DNA of 64,000 nucleotides from Halomarinibacterium sp041392125 (lineage in GTDB: Bacteria; Bacteroidota; Bacteroidia; Flavobacteriales; Flavobacteriaceae): positions 124,001 to 188,000 of the forward strand of contig JAWKMR010000004.1 in assembly GCA_041392125.1 (NCBI GenBank), given 5' to 3'. Under the pieces are notes generated by a model. The model saw only the letters and a program-made list of their open reading frames with translations, was not told where the DNA came from and searched no databases. The translations under genes and the position numbers were made by a program. Positions 9,241 through 17,369 of this stretch are shown here, piece by piece. Positions within the stretch are counted from its first letter, which is position 1. The number at the start of each line of letters is the position of its first letter.

Positions 9241-9537
9241 CTATATCCAAATCTCAACCACTATTTCATTTTTAACTGAAATTGACTCCTTTTTTCTTAT
9301 TTCAGCTTTTAAGGGCAGTAAATAGGTTCGCCACTTTGTATCATACCAAATTGCTGTTTTCCATTCAGTCTTCCCAACCTTTGCTATAGCTTTTAGTCGA
9401 CCCCAACCTTCCTCTTCTTTTTTAAAATTTTTACGAATCTCTTCTGAAAAATCTTGGGGTAAATTCACAAAATACCAGCCTTTTGGGGGATTGTATTGCC
9501 AAGAGATCCCTGTAAACTCATACTTAATTCCTTTCAT
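9241..9537 (-). CDS. DUF1905 domain protein
   Basis: The 98-aa cytosolic protein matches the DUF1905 family: an N-terminal beta-rich segment, GGWYFVNLP-like (here KGWYFVNLP), then WGRLKA and a TxWKTAIW/TYLLPLKA pattern. DUF1905 proteins form small barrels of unknown function, sometimes fused to YdeI/OmpD-like domains. It lies 9 bp downstream of the GNAT gene on the same strand and is probably in one transcript with the GNAT and ferredoxin-CDGSH genes. Confidence 0.82.
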   Translation of the reverse strand: MKGIKYEFTGISWQYNPPKGWYFVNLPQDFSEEIRKNFKKEEEGWGRLKAIAKVGKTEWKTAIWYDTKWRTYLLPLKAEIRKKESISVKNEIVVEIWI

Positions 9538-9546
9538 TTAATAAAA

Positions 9547-9840
9547 CTAAACATGATAGCCTTTTGCCAACAAACGCTGCCACTCTGGGTGTCGTTTTAG
9601 ATACGCTGCTACAAAAGGACAGAGCGGGGCTAAGGTTAATCCCTCACTTTCAATACGCTCTAACACACCTTTTACCAAAGCACTCCCTACCCCCTTACCT
9701 CCTAACTCTTTGGGGACTTCGGTATGGGTAAGGTAGATAATGCCATCTTTTGCTCGAATGTATTCTATAATCGCCGTATGTCCCTCCACCAACGCTTCAA
9801 AGCGCTTTTTTTGGCTATTATCTATAATGGTTAACTCCAT
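9547..9840 (-). CDS. GNAT-type N-acetyltransferase, YjdJ-like
   Basis: The 97-aa single-domain protein belongs to the small GNAT subgroup (Gcn5-related, YjdJ/NATD1-like). The acetyl-CoA pyrophosphate loop is visible as GGKGVGSALVKGVLE, followed by the LAPLCPFVAAYLKRHPEW segment typical of the subgroup. The substrate is unknown. The start codon directly follows the stop of the ferredoxin-CDGSH gene (TAA then ATG). The same pairing, a ferredoxin-like YjdI next to a YjdJ acetyltransferase, exists in E. coli, which supports a shared function. Confidence 0.9.
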   Translation of the reverse strand: MELTIIDNSQKKRFEALVEGHTAIIEYIRAKDGIIYLTHTEVPKELGGKGVGSALVKGVLERIESEGLTLAPLCPFVAAYLKRHPEWQRLLAKGYHV

Positions 9841-10251
9841 TTAAACATTTTTATGGGAACCATCACAAAAAGGGAAGTTGGCAGACTTAGTACAACGACA
9901 AAACGAAGAGCGGCGTTCCCGGGTTTCTACACTTCCATCCGGATGGGTAATCTCGCAAGTGCCTACTACAATAGCAGGGCCGTTTTCAATAAGATTTATT
10001 TTAATATTTTCAGCTTGTTCGCTCATAGTTTCAGGAGAATTTTCAATGGTATAAGTTAATGCCCCGCTTGGGCATTTTTTTACAGCCTCAATAAGGTGTT
10101 CGCTAGTACTTCCTTCCGGCTGTATCCAAGGTTTTTCTTTGGGTTTAAAAACATGCGGCAACGACCGCACACAATTTCCTGAGTGAATACAAAGTCCCGG
10201 TTTCCATACTACCGTCACCTCTTTGTGCGTATATTTTTTTGTAATGTCCAT
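9841..10251 (-). CDS. Ferredoxin-like (YjdI) and CDGSH iron-sulfur fusion protein
   Basis: The 136-aa protein joins two iron-sulfur modules. Residues ~10-70 match the divergent 4Fe-4S mono-cluster domain (Fer4_19, YjdI), with cysteines in LCIHSGNCVR and KKCPSGAL. Residues ~85-135 match a CDGSH zinc-finger-like domain, with CRCTKSANFPFCDGSH supplying the three Cys and one His that bind a redox-active [2Fe-2S] cluster. A cytosolic electron-transfer or redox-sensing role is likely. It is the first gene of a minus-strand unit with the GNAT and DUF1905 genes, and its stop codon abuts the GNAT start. Confidence 0.92.
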   Translation of the reverse strand: MDITKKYTHKEVTVVWKPGLCIHSGNCVRSLPHVFKPKEKPWIQPEGSTSEHLIEAVKKCPSGALTYTIENSPETMSEQAENIKINLIENGPAIVVGTCEITHPDGSVETRERRSSFCRCTKSANFPFCDGSHKNV

Positions 10252-10318
10252 ACTATAAAAATACGAAAATTATGAAAGCGAAAATACTTTGCGTATTTTT
10301 ACTGAAAAACTAACTCCA

Positions 10319-10960
10319 GTGAATAAAATACTCATTTTTATTGTGCTCATTTCTATAGCAAGTTGCCAAGAGCCTGCAAAAAAAATACCTACCCAAGAAG
10401 CCATTGCCAATGCCTATGGTTTCTCCCATTGGGATAAAGTAAACCAACTTATGTTTACCTTCAATGTAGCTAAAGACACCTCTCATTTTGAGCGTTCTTT
10501 TATCTGGGAACCGAAAGCCAAAAAGGTAACATTCATGAACATTACAGATACCGTTTCGTTTCATCAAGATAGCATTAAAAGAGCTTCGTTATTAGCTGAC
10601 AAAGCTTTTATAAATGATAAATATTGGTTATTGGCTCCGTTTCAATTGATTTGGGATAAAAATGTAACTTTTACCGAAAAAGAAAATGTAAAAGCTCCTA
10701 TTTCAAAAGAACTTTTGAATGTTCTAACCATTACCTATCCTGCTGAAGGGGGATATACACCCGGAGATGCTTACGATTTTTACTACGGAAGTGATTTTAT
10801 GATTAAAGAATGGGTGTTCCGTGAAAAAAATAGTCTAACTCCTTCTTTGGTATACAGTTGGGAAGACACACAAGAAATAGCGGGTATCAAATTTTGCACC
10901 ACGCACAAAGACAGCACCGGAACCAAAAAAATATATTTTACCAATCTTTCTGTTAATTAA
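10319..10960 (+). CDS. DUF6503 family lipoprotein
   Basis: The protein resembles DUF6503 lipoproteins of flavobacteria, which have no known function. I chose the GTG start at 10319 because it gives a canonical lipoprotein signal (NKILIFIVLISIASC, Cys at position 17). A longer TTG start at 10289 would add ten polar residues before the signal. The mature part is a beta-rich domain with many aromatic residues (FSHWDKV, FYYGSDF). It ends 5 bp before kynU on the same strand and could be co-transcribed with the kynurenine genes, though nothing in it suggests a role in that pathway. Confidence 0.78.
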   Translation: MNKILIFIVLISIASCQEPAKKIPTQEAIANAYGFSHWDKVNQLMFTFNVAKDTSHFERSFIWEPKAKKVTFMNITDTVSFHQDSIKRASLLADKAFINDKYWLLAPFQLIWDKNVTFTEKENVKAPISKELLNVLTITYPAEGGYTPGDAYDFYYGSDFMIKEWVFREKNSLTPSLVYSWEDTQEIAGIKFCTTHKDSTGTKKIYFTNLSVN

Positions 10961-10965
10961 AAAGC

Positions 10966-12228
10966 ATGTACCAAAACTCACTGGAATATGCCCAACAGTG
11001 CGATGCACAAGACCCGCTGAAACATTTTCGGGAGCAATTTTACTTTCCCAAAGATGAAAAAGGTCATCCGCAAATTTATCTCTGTGGAAATTCCTTGGGA
11101 CTACAGCCCAAAAAAACAGCCCATTTTATTACCGAAGAACTCAACGATTGGGCAAATTTAGGTGTGGAGGGCCACACCGAAGCAAAACACCCGTGGCTCC
11201 CCTATCACGAGTTTTTAACCCAACGTATGGCAACTATTGTAGGAGCGAAATCTAGTGAAGTAGTTATTATGAATGGCCTTACAGCAAACCTTCATTTAAT
11301 GATGGTTTCGTTTTACCAACCCACTCCCAAGCGCTATAAAATCATCATTGAAAGTGATGCTTTTCCAAGTGATAAATACGCTGTAGAAAGCCAGATAAAA
11401 TTTCACGGCTATAACCCAAAAGACTCGTTAATCCTTTGGAAACCCAGAAAAGGAGAAGAACTATGCCATTTTGAAGATTTAGAAACAATCATGAAAACCC
11501 AAGGTGATGAAGTTGCACTTATCATGATTGGAACTACCAATTATTATTCCGGGCAAGCCTTTCCCATAAAAAAAATAACCCATTTAGGACATCAATACGG
11601 AGCGCTAGTTGGTTTTGATTTGGCACACGGGGCTGGAAATATTTTACCTAATTTACACGATAATGGACCCGATTTTGCCGTTTGGTGTAGCTATAAATAT
11701 CTAAACAGCGGACCAGGAAGTTTGGGAGGTGTTTTTGTGCATGAACGTCATGCGCATAATCCCAATTTGAAACGATTTGCAGGATGGTGGGGACACAACA
11801 AACAAACCCGTTTTAACATGCGTCACGAATTTGACGTATTATCGGGTGCCGAAGGTTGGCAATTAAGTAATCCTCCCATTTTGTCGATGGCTGCTATAAG
11901 GGCATCGCTCGATATTTTTGATGCAGCCGGAATGGAAAACCTTCGAAAAAAATCATTACAACTTACCGGATTTTTGGAGTTTTTATTAGACGAAATGATG
12001 GACAAACGTATTCAAGTAATTACCCCGAGAAATCCGGAAGAACGTGGCTGCCAATTATCCATACAAGTTAAAAATGCTGACAAACAATTGCATACCCAAC
12101 TAACTCAAGCAGGTGTTATAAGCGATTGGCGTGAACCCGATGTTATTCGGGTTGCCCCGGCACCTTTATACAATAGTTTTGAAGATGTGTTTGAATTTGT
12201 TGAACGACTAAAAAAAATATTAACTTAG
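10966..12228 (+). CDS. kynU: Kynureninase
   Basis: PLP enzyme that cleaves 3-hydroxykynurenine or kynurenine to (3-hydroxy)anthranilate and alanine in the cytosol. The N-terminal YLCGNSLGLQPK and the central FDLAHGAGN (Asp binding the pyridine N) are diagnostic. The Schiff-base lysine is K244 in CSYKYLNSG. The C-terminal ISDWREPDVIRVAPAPLYN is also typical. The 420-aa length is normal. It heads a plus-strand kynurenine cluster. A palindromic repeat separates it from the next gene, kmo. Confidence 0.97.
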   Translation: MYQNSLEYAQQCDAQDPLKHFREQFYFPKDEKGHPQIYLCGNSLGLQPKKTAHFITEELNDWANLGVEGHTEAKHPWLPYHEFLTQRMATIVGAKSSEVVIMNGLTANLHLMMVSFYQPTPKRYKIIIESDAFPSDKYAVESQIKFHGYNPKDSLILWKPRKGEELCHFEDLETIMKTQGDEVALIMIGTTNYYSGQAFPIKKITHLGHQYGALVGFDLAHGAGNILPNLHDNGPDFAVWCSYKYLNSGPGSLGGVFVHERHAHNPNLKRFAGWWGHNKQTRFNMRHEFDVLSGAEGWQLSNPPILSMAAIRASLDIFDAAGMENLRKKSLQLTGFLEFLLDEMMDKRIQVITPRNPEERGCQLSIQVKNADKQLHTQLTQAGVISDWREPDVIRVAPAPLYNSFEDVFEFVERLKKILT

Positions 12229-12231
12229 AAT

Positions 12232-12317
12232 AAATGTCACCTCGAGCGCAGTCGAGAGGTCATTAGAAATAGTATCATAAAATTTTAGGTCTCGCTGCGC
12301 TCGACCAGACAAAGAAT
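12232..12317 (+). repeat. Intergenic palindromic repeat, copy 1
   Basis: Two GC-richer arms face each other across an AT-rich centre: CTCGAGCGCAGTCGAG on the left and CTCGCTGCGCTCGA on the right. RNA of either strand could form a long hairpin. It is the same element as at 16390-16474. The right arm is missing one A compared with that copy. Its right end (GACAAAGAA) stops one base before the TTG start of kmo. Elements of this type are common between genes in flavobacterial genomes. Confidence 0.85.
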
Positions 12318-13715
12318 TTGAAAGAAAAAGAACACATACTCATTGTTGGCGCAGGTCTTTGCGGAAGTCTTTTAGCCCTACGTATGGCGCAACGAGGTTA
12401 CCTTGTTACTTTAGTTGAAAAACGACCCGATTTACGAAAAGTCACTCAAGATGCAGGACGATCTATTAATTTAGCATTAAGTGATCGTGGTTTGAAAGGG
12501 TTGCGTTTGGCCGGTGTAGAGAAAGAAGCCTTAGCACTTTGCATTCCCATGAACGGGCGAATGATTCATCCCGAAAATGGCGCGCCGTTTTTAAGTCCCT
12601 ATAGTGGTCGTAAAGACGAGTATATTAACTCTATCTCTCGCCCGGGACTCAACATATTGCTTTTAGATGCTTTAGACAAAATGCCCAATGTAACTACCCA
12701 TTTTAATTTAGGGTGCCAAGAAGTTTATTTGGAAAATGCCTCCGCAATTTTTAAAAATTATGAAACAGGGAAAACCGAAACCTTTTCAGGAGATATTTTA
12801 ATAGGTACCGATGGGGCGGGTTCGGCGGTTCGAAAAAGTATGTTTGACCATAAAAAATTCTTATTCAGTTTTTCGCAACAATGGCTTACACATGGGTATA
12901 AAGAACTGGAAATTCCTGCAGATGAAAACGGCGCTTTCAAAACCTATAAAAATGCGCTGCATATTTGGCCCCGCGGCGAAGATATGTTAATCGCGTTACC
13001 CAATTTGGACGGAAGTTTTACAGTAACGCTGTTCCTTCCCTATTCCAACAGCGATTATTGTTTTGATAATTTAACCACTGCTGAAAAAGTGGAAGAATAT
13101 TTCAAAAAAGAATTCCCGGACGCTTTGGAGCTTATCCCAAATTTAGCAGAAGAATATTTCAACAATCCCACAGGACCTTTAGGAACTATAAAATGTTCGC
13201 CTTGGCATTGCTACGGAAAAACAATGGTGATGGGTGATGCTGCACACGCTATTGTTCCCTTTTACGGTCAAGGAATGAACGCTTCATTTGAAGATGTGGT
13301 GGTGTTTGATGAAATTTTAGAAAATTTTGAAGGCAATTGGCATAAGGTGTTTTCAGAATACGAAAAAGCCCGAAAAATTGACACCGATGCTATTGCAGAT
13401 TTGGCTTTGGACAATTTTCACGAAATGAAAGAACATACGGCTAGTGTATTATTTCAGCAGAAGCGAAAACTGGAAATTGCTTTTGAAACGCAATTACCTC
13501 AACAATACTTTAGTAAATATTCTTTAGTAACTTTTAATGAAGCCATTCCCTATTCCGAAGCCATGAAACGTGGAAGAGCGCAGGACAAGGCCATCCTTAA
13601 TTTATTAGATGACGGAAAATTGAATGATGGTTTAAGTTTGGAAGAAAAATTAGCCCTCGTAAAAGAAGAAACCAACAACATCCTTCATGATGATGCAGTG
13701 GTAAAAAATTTATAA
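12318..13715 (+). CDS. kmo: Kynurenine 3-monooxygenase
   Basis: FAD- and NADPH-dependent hydroxylase that converts kynurenine to 3-hydroxykynurenine. The Rossmann motif VGAGLCGSLLA begins at about residue 10. DAGRSINLALSDRG and the second FAD motif GDAAHAIVPFYGQGMN are characteristic. A hydrophobic C-terminal anchor as in eukaryotic KMO is absent. The start is TTG, directly after the palindromic repeat. No in-frame ATG precedes the FAD motif, so TTG is the only plausible start. The product is 465 aa. The RidA-type gene follows with 1 bp between. Confidence 0.96.
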   Translation: MKEKEHILIVGAGLCGSLLALRMAQRGYLVTLVEKRPDLRKVTQDAGRSINLALSDRGLKGLRLAGVEKEALALCIPMNGRMIHPENGAPFLSPYSGRKDEYINSISRPGLNILLLDALDKMPNVTTHFNLGCQEVYLENASAIFKNYETGKTETFSGDILIGTDGAGSAVRKSMFDHKKFLFSFSQQWLTHGYKELEIPADENGAFKTYKNALHIWPRGEDMLIALPNLDGSFTVTLFLPYSNSDYCFDNLTTAEKVEEYFKKEFPDALELIPNLAEEYFNNPTGPLGTIKCSPWHCYGKTMVMGDAAHAIVPFYGQGMNASFEDVVVFDEILENFEGNWHKVFSEYEKARKIDTDAIADLALDNFHEMKEHTASVLFQQKRKLEIAFETQLPQQYFSKYSLVTFNEAIPYSEAMKRGRAQDKAILNLLDDGKLNDGLSLEEKLALVKEETNNILHDDAVVKNL

Positions 13716-13716
13716 C

Positions 13717-14142
13717 ATGACAAACAAAAGCAGATTAGTAGAAGGCAAAGCCACCCCCAGAGGCGCTTATCCACATATAAAACGAGCTGGCGATTTTCTA
13801 TTCGTAAGCGGCACCAGTTCTCGTTTGCCGGACAACACTTTTGCGGGGGTACACAAAGTAGATGAGATGGGTACCATGCACCTTGACATTAAAGAGCAAA
13901 CCCGTGCAGTACTTGAAAACATAAAAGATTACCTTGCTACGGAAGGCGCTACTTTGTCCGATGTGGTAGATGTTACCACATTTTTAGTCAATATGAATGA
14001 TTTTGCAGGCTATAATCAAGTGTATGCAGAGTATTTTAATGCAGCAACAGGTCCTGCCAGAACTACCGTAGCGGTGCATCAATTACCACATCCTAATTTG
14101 GTGGTAGAGATAAAAGCGATGGCGTATAAACCCAAAAAATAA
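13717..14142 (+). CDS. RidA-family protein, probable 2-aminomuconate deaminase
   Basis: The 141-aa protein has the RidA/YjgF fold signature: FVSGTSSR near the N-terminus, QTRAVLENIKDYL, and GPARTTVAVHQLPHPNLVVEIKA, whose Arg binds substrate carboxylates. Its length and sequence resemble the 2-aminomuconate deaminases of bacterial 2-nitrobenzoate and 3-hydroxyanthranilate pathways. Those enzymes hydrolyse 2-aminomuconate to 4-oxalocrotonate and ammonia. Context supports this assignment, since genes for the two preceding steps, ACMSD and the semialdehyde dehydrogenase, are in the same cluster. A general imine deaminase is the alternative. Confidence 0.85.
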   Translation: MTNKSRLVEGKATPRGAYPHIKRAGDFLFVSGTSSRLPDNTFAGVHKVDEMGTMHLDIKEQTRAVLENIKDYLATEGATLSDVVDVTTFLVNMNDFAGYNQVYAEYFNAATGPARTTVAVHQLPHPNLVVEIKAMAYKPKK

Positions 14143-14143
14143 A

Positions 14144-14947
14144 ATGAAAAGGGTACTTTTTATACTATTATTTGCAGCAATTCAAACAGGTCTTTCGCAA
14201 GAAAAAAAACCTTTTTCAATTGGTGAAACTGTACATTTCTATTCTGAACTACTACAAGAAGACAGAGTTTTAAATATCTACTTACCCAATGGATATAAAA
14301 ATTCTGATAAAAAATATCCTGTTATTTATTTGTTAGATGGTTCTGCAGATGAAGACTTTATTCATATAGCTGGATTGGTACAATTTGGATCGTTTTCGTG
14401 GATTAATATGATTCCTGAAACCATCGTGGTGGGCATTGCCAATGTAGATAGAAAAAAGGATTTTACCTACCCTTCTACCGACAAAGAATATGTGAAAAAA
14501 TACCCTATGACAGGACATTCTGAAAATTTTATTCAATTTATTGAAACTGAAATTCAACCCTACATAGAAAAATCGTATAAGGTCACTGAAGAAAAAACCC
14601 TAATTGGCCAATCCTTGGGAGGATTATTAGCCACTGAAATTCTTTTTAAAAAACCCAATCTTTTTGCCAATTACATAATTGTTAGCCCTAGCTTGTGGTA
14701 CGATTATGAATCCCTATTAAAAATACAACCAAAAGAGTATTCTTCAGAAAAGAAAATCTTGATCGCCGTTGGTGAAGAAGGTATCATTATGAAAAGAGTT
14801 GCTGATGAACTCTACTTAAAACTTAAAAAAATAAACAACCCTTATACAAAATTATATTTCAAATTTTTAGATAAGCAAGATCATGGAGATGCACTTCATT
14901 TAGCAGTGTATGATGCCTTTGAAAAAATGTTTTCAGAAAAAAAGTAA
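14144..14947 (+). CDS. Secreted alpha/beta-hydrolase, putative esterase family
   Basis: The 267-aa protein carries an N-terminal signal peptide ending near LSQE and an esterase-D/Fes-type alpha/beta-hydrolase domain. The nucleophile is S157 in GQSLGG, and a likely catalytic His is in DKQDHGDALH. Such enzymes cleave esters of siderophores, acyl-sugars or S-formylglutathione, and the substrate here is unknown. It lies inside the kynurenine cluster, 1 bp after the RidA gene and overlapping the next start by one base. The signal peptide argues against it being the cytosolic kynurenine formamidase. Confidence 0.85.
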   Translation: MKRVLFILLFAAIQTGLSQEKKPFSIGETVHFYSELLQEDRVLNIYLPNGYKNSDKKYPVIYLLDGSADEDFIHIAGLVQFGSFSWINMIPETIVVGIANVDRKKDFTYPSTDKEYVKKYPMTGHSENFIQFIETEIQPYIEKSYKVTEEKTLIGQSLGGLLATEILFKKPNLFANYIIVSPSLWYDYESLLKIQPKEYSSEKKILIAVGEEGIIMKRVADELYLKLKKINNPYTKLYFKFLDKQDHGDALHLAVYDAFEKMFSEKK

Positions 14948-16389
14948 TGGAAAAGATACGTAACTACATAAACGGAGAATATGTTTCACCACTATCCAAT
15001 AAGTGGTTGGATAATTATAACCCATCCAATGGCGAGGTATATTCTCTAATTGCCAACAGTGATGCAAAAGACGTTGAAGAAGCCTATAAAGCGGCAAAGC
15101 GAGCTTTTCCAGCTTGGAGTAATACCCCAATTGAAGAAAGAAGTCGTATCCTTATAAAAATTGCCAACCTCATTGAAAAAAAACTAGATTTCCTCGCCGA
15201 AGCCGAAGCAAAAGATAATGGAAAACCATTAAGCCTTGCTAAAAGTGTGGATATTCCAAGAGCTTCTGCTAATTTTAGATTTTTTGGAAATGCCATTACC
15301 CAATTTTCTAGTGACGCCCACGAAAGTGTTGGGCTAAATACTATTAACTTTACACTAAGGCAACCTATAGGGGTGGTGGGTTGTATCTCGCCGTGGAATC
15401 TCCCTCTGTATTTATTTACCTGGAAAGTGGCTCCTGCCATTGCTGCAGGGAATACTGTGGTAGCTAAGCCAAGTGAAATTACCCCTATGACTGCCTTTTT
15501 ATTAGGCGATATCTTAACAGAGGCCGGATTACCAAAAGGCGTTTTAAACATTGTTCACGGCTTAGGCCCCGAAGCAGGTCAAGCCATTGTAGCGCATCCC
15601 GACATTAAAGCAATTTCGTTTACGGGAGGTACAAAAACCGGAGAACATTTGGCAAGAACTGCTGCGCCTATGTTTAAAAAACTATCGTTGGAATTAGGCG
15701 GAAAAAACCCAAACATCATTTTTGCCGATTGCGATTACAAAAAAATGTTGGCAGTAACTGTAAAGTCCTCTTTCTCCAATCAGGGGCAGATTTGCCTTTG
15801 CGGAAGTAGAATTTTTGTGGAACAATCAATGTATGAAAGATTCAAAAAAGACTTTGTCGACAAAATAGCCCAATTGAAGGTTGGTAATCCTTTTGACGAG
15901 GTTGATTTGGGAGCCGTTGTTTCGGAAGCCCATAGGGATAAAATTGAAAATTATATCCAAATTGCCAAAGAGGAAGGAGGAAAAATCCTAACCGGAGGAA
16001 ATCGAGTTTCCGTAAAAGGATTTGAAAACGGTTATTATTTAGAACCTACCGTCATTGAAGTGCCACATGCACAATGCCGTGTAAACCAGGAAGAGATTTT
16101 TGGCCCTGTAGTGACGTTAATGCCTTTTGAAACCGAAGAAGAAGTTTTAGATTATGCCAATAGTGTAAAATATGGGCTTTCAGCAACGCTTTGGACCAGT
16201 AATTTGGATAGAACGATGCGCATGAGCAAACAGATTGAAGCCGGCATTGTGTGGGTAAATACGTGGCTTAACCGAGATTTACGAACTCCCTTTGGCGGAG
16301 TAAAAGCCAGTGGTGTGGGTCGTGAAGGAGGTTTTGAAGCGCTCCGGTTTTTTACGGAAGCAAAAAATGTATGTATAAAATATGAGTGA
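14947..16389 (+). CDS. 2-aminomuconate-6-semialdehyde dehydrogenase (ALDH family)
   Basis: The 480-aa NAD-dependent aldehyde dehydrogenase has the general base Glu in LELGGKNPN and the nucleophile C283 in NQGQICLCGSR. That cysteine context is typical of the 2-hydroxymuconic/2-aminomuconic semialdehyde dehydrogenase branch (ALDH8-like). GVVGCISPWNLPL and the C-terminal PFGGVKASGVGREGG are standard. The expected role is oxidation of 2-aminomuconate semialdehyde, formed by the ACMSD encoded downstream, to 2-aminomuconate. It overlaps the esterase stop by 1 bp (TAATG). The second palindromic repeat follows directly. Confidence 0.92.
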   Translation: MEKIRNYINGEYVSPLSNKWLDNYNPSNGEVYSLIANSDAKDVEEAYKAAKRAFPAWSNTPIEERSRILIKIANLIEKKLDFLAEAEAKDNGKPLSLAKSVDIPRASANFRFFGNAITQFSSDAHESVGLNTINFTLRQPIGVVGCISPWNLPLYLFTWKVAPAIAAGNTVVAKPSEITPMTAFLLGDILTEAGLPKGVLNIVHGLGPEAGQAIVAHPDIKAISFTGGTKTGEHLARTAAPMFKKLSLELGGKNPNIIFADCDYKKMLAVTVKSSFSNQGQICLCGSRIFVEQSMYERFKKDFVDKIAQLKVGNPFDEVDLGAVVSEAHRDKIENYIQIAKEEGGKILTGGNRVSVKGFENGYYLEPTVIEVPHAQCRVNQEEIFGPVVTLMPFETEEEVLDYANSVKYGLSATLWTSNLDRTMRMSKQIEAGIVWVNTWLNRDLRTPFGGVKASGVGREGGFEALRFFTEAKNVCIKYE

Positions 16390-16474
16390 AATGTCTCCCC
16401 GAGTGCAGTCGAGGGGTCATTCATAAATCAATTTTTTAAAATAGGTCTCGACTGCGCTCGACCTGACAAAGAAA
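16390..16474 (+). repeat. Intergenic palindromic repeat, copy 2
   Basis: It has the same two-arm structure as 12232-12317: CCCGAGTGCAGTCGAGG on the left and GTCTCGACTGCGCTCGACC on the right, around an AT-rich centre. It begins directly after the dehydrogenase stop codon. Its conserved right end GACAAAGAAA abuts the ATG of the SDR gene. Differences between the arms are mainly changes that keep pairing possible. Confidence 0.85.
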
Positions 16475-17260
16475 ATGAATCTAAACCTAAAAAATAAAAA
16501 CGCCTTAGTGTGCGGAAGCTCTGCAGGTATTGGAAAAGCTTCAGCCATAGAGTTGGCTTCTTTAGGGGCTAGTGTAACATTACTAGCACGCAATGAAGAA
16601 AAATTAAAAGTCGTTTTAAACGAATTACCAACTTCTGAAAATCAAAAACATTCGTATTTGGTGGTTGACTTTTCAAAACCTGCCAAACTGAAATCGGCAA
16701 TTATTGAAGCAACTTTCGATACTATCTTTCATATTTTAATTAATAATACCGGAGGTCCTAAAGGCGGACCCATTTTTTCAGCTGAAGTGGAAGAATTTAC
16801 AAAAGCTTTCAGCCAACACTTAGTGTGTAATCAGATATTAGTTCAAAATGTAGTTCCGGGAATGAAAGAAGCAGGATATGGACGTGTTATTAATATTATT
16901 TCCACTTCTGTGAAACAACCTATTGACGGGCTTGGGGTAAGTAATACCATTCGTGGGGCTGTAGCAAACTGGAGTAAAACCTTAGCCAATGAAATGGGCC
17001 CTTTCGGAATTACTGTAAATAATGTACTTCCAGGATTTACAGCCACTGACAGATTGGATGATATTGTAGCAAGTGCTTCAAAAAGAATGAACAAGACTGA
17101 AGAAGAAGCTGCCGAATTTATGAAATCGCTCACTCCAGCAAGGCGTTTTGCGCAACCTGAAGAAATTGCATACGCTGTTGCTTTTTTAGCCAGCCCAGCT
17201 GCAAGCTACATTAACGGAATTAATGTTCCGGTGGATGGTGGAAGAACAAAATCTTTGTAA
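16475..17260 (+). CDS. SDR-family oxidoreductase lacking the standard catalytic motif
   Basis: The 261-aa classical-length short-chain dehydrogenase has a cofactor motif CGSSAGIGKA and the NNTGGPKGG segment. The expected YxxxK is replaced by SNTIR (SxxxR) before GAVANWSKTLANEMGPFGITVNNVLPG. This matches the FabG-like SDR subgroup known to lack the perfect tetrad, so its reaction cannot be inferred. It starts directly after palindromic repeat copy 2. Its place between the aminomuconate dehydrogenase and ACMSD genes suggests a role in kynurenine or muconate breakdown, but that is inference from position. Confidence 0.88.
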   Translation: MNLNLKNKNALVCGSSAGIGKASAIELASLGASVTLLARNEEKLKVVLNELPTSENQKHSYLVVDFSKPAKLKSAIIEATFDTIFHILINNTGGPKGGPIFSAEVEEFTKAFSQHLVCNQILVQNVVPGMKEAGYGRVINIISTSVKQPIDGLGVSNTIRGAVANWSKTLANEMGPFGITVNNVLPGFTATDRLDDIVASASKRMNKTEEEAAEFMKSLTPARRFAQPEEIAYAVAFLASPAASYINGINVPVDGGRTKSL

Positions 17261-17369
17261 TTTATTTGTATGCTCTCTTAACGATTTCTTTTACACAGCA
17301 ATCTAACAACAATCTATTTTCTTTTAAAAATTATTTGTTTTTTAAATTTATTTGTTATAATATTGCTAT

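Noticed and set aside
10272..10313. A 13-codon ATG frame just upstream of the DUF6503 gene
   Set aside because: It looks like the start of a lipoprotein signal in a different frame, but it stops after 13 codons. The GTG start at 10319 gives a complete signal by itself, so no frameshift is needed.
14144..14947. Calling the esterase the kynurenine formamidase of the pathway
   Set aside because: The signal peptide and the Fes/esterase-D-like motif context do not fit the cytosolic KynB or arylformamidase families.
15084..15551. Minus-strand ORF of 155 aa inside the aldehyde dehydrogenase gene
   Set aside because: It is a shadow of the long dehydrogenase frame; the translation shows no recognisable domain, signal or conserved motif.
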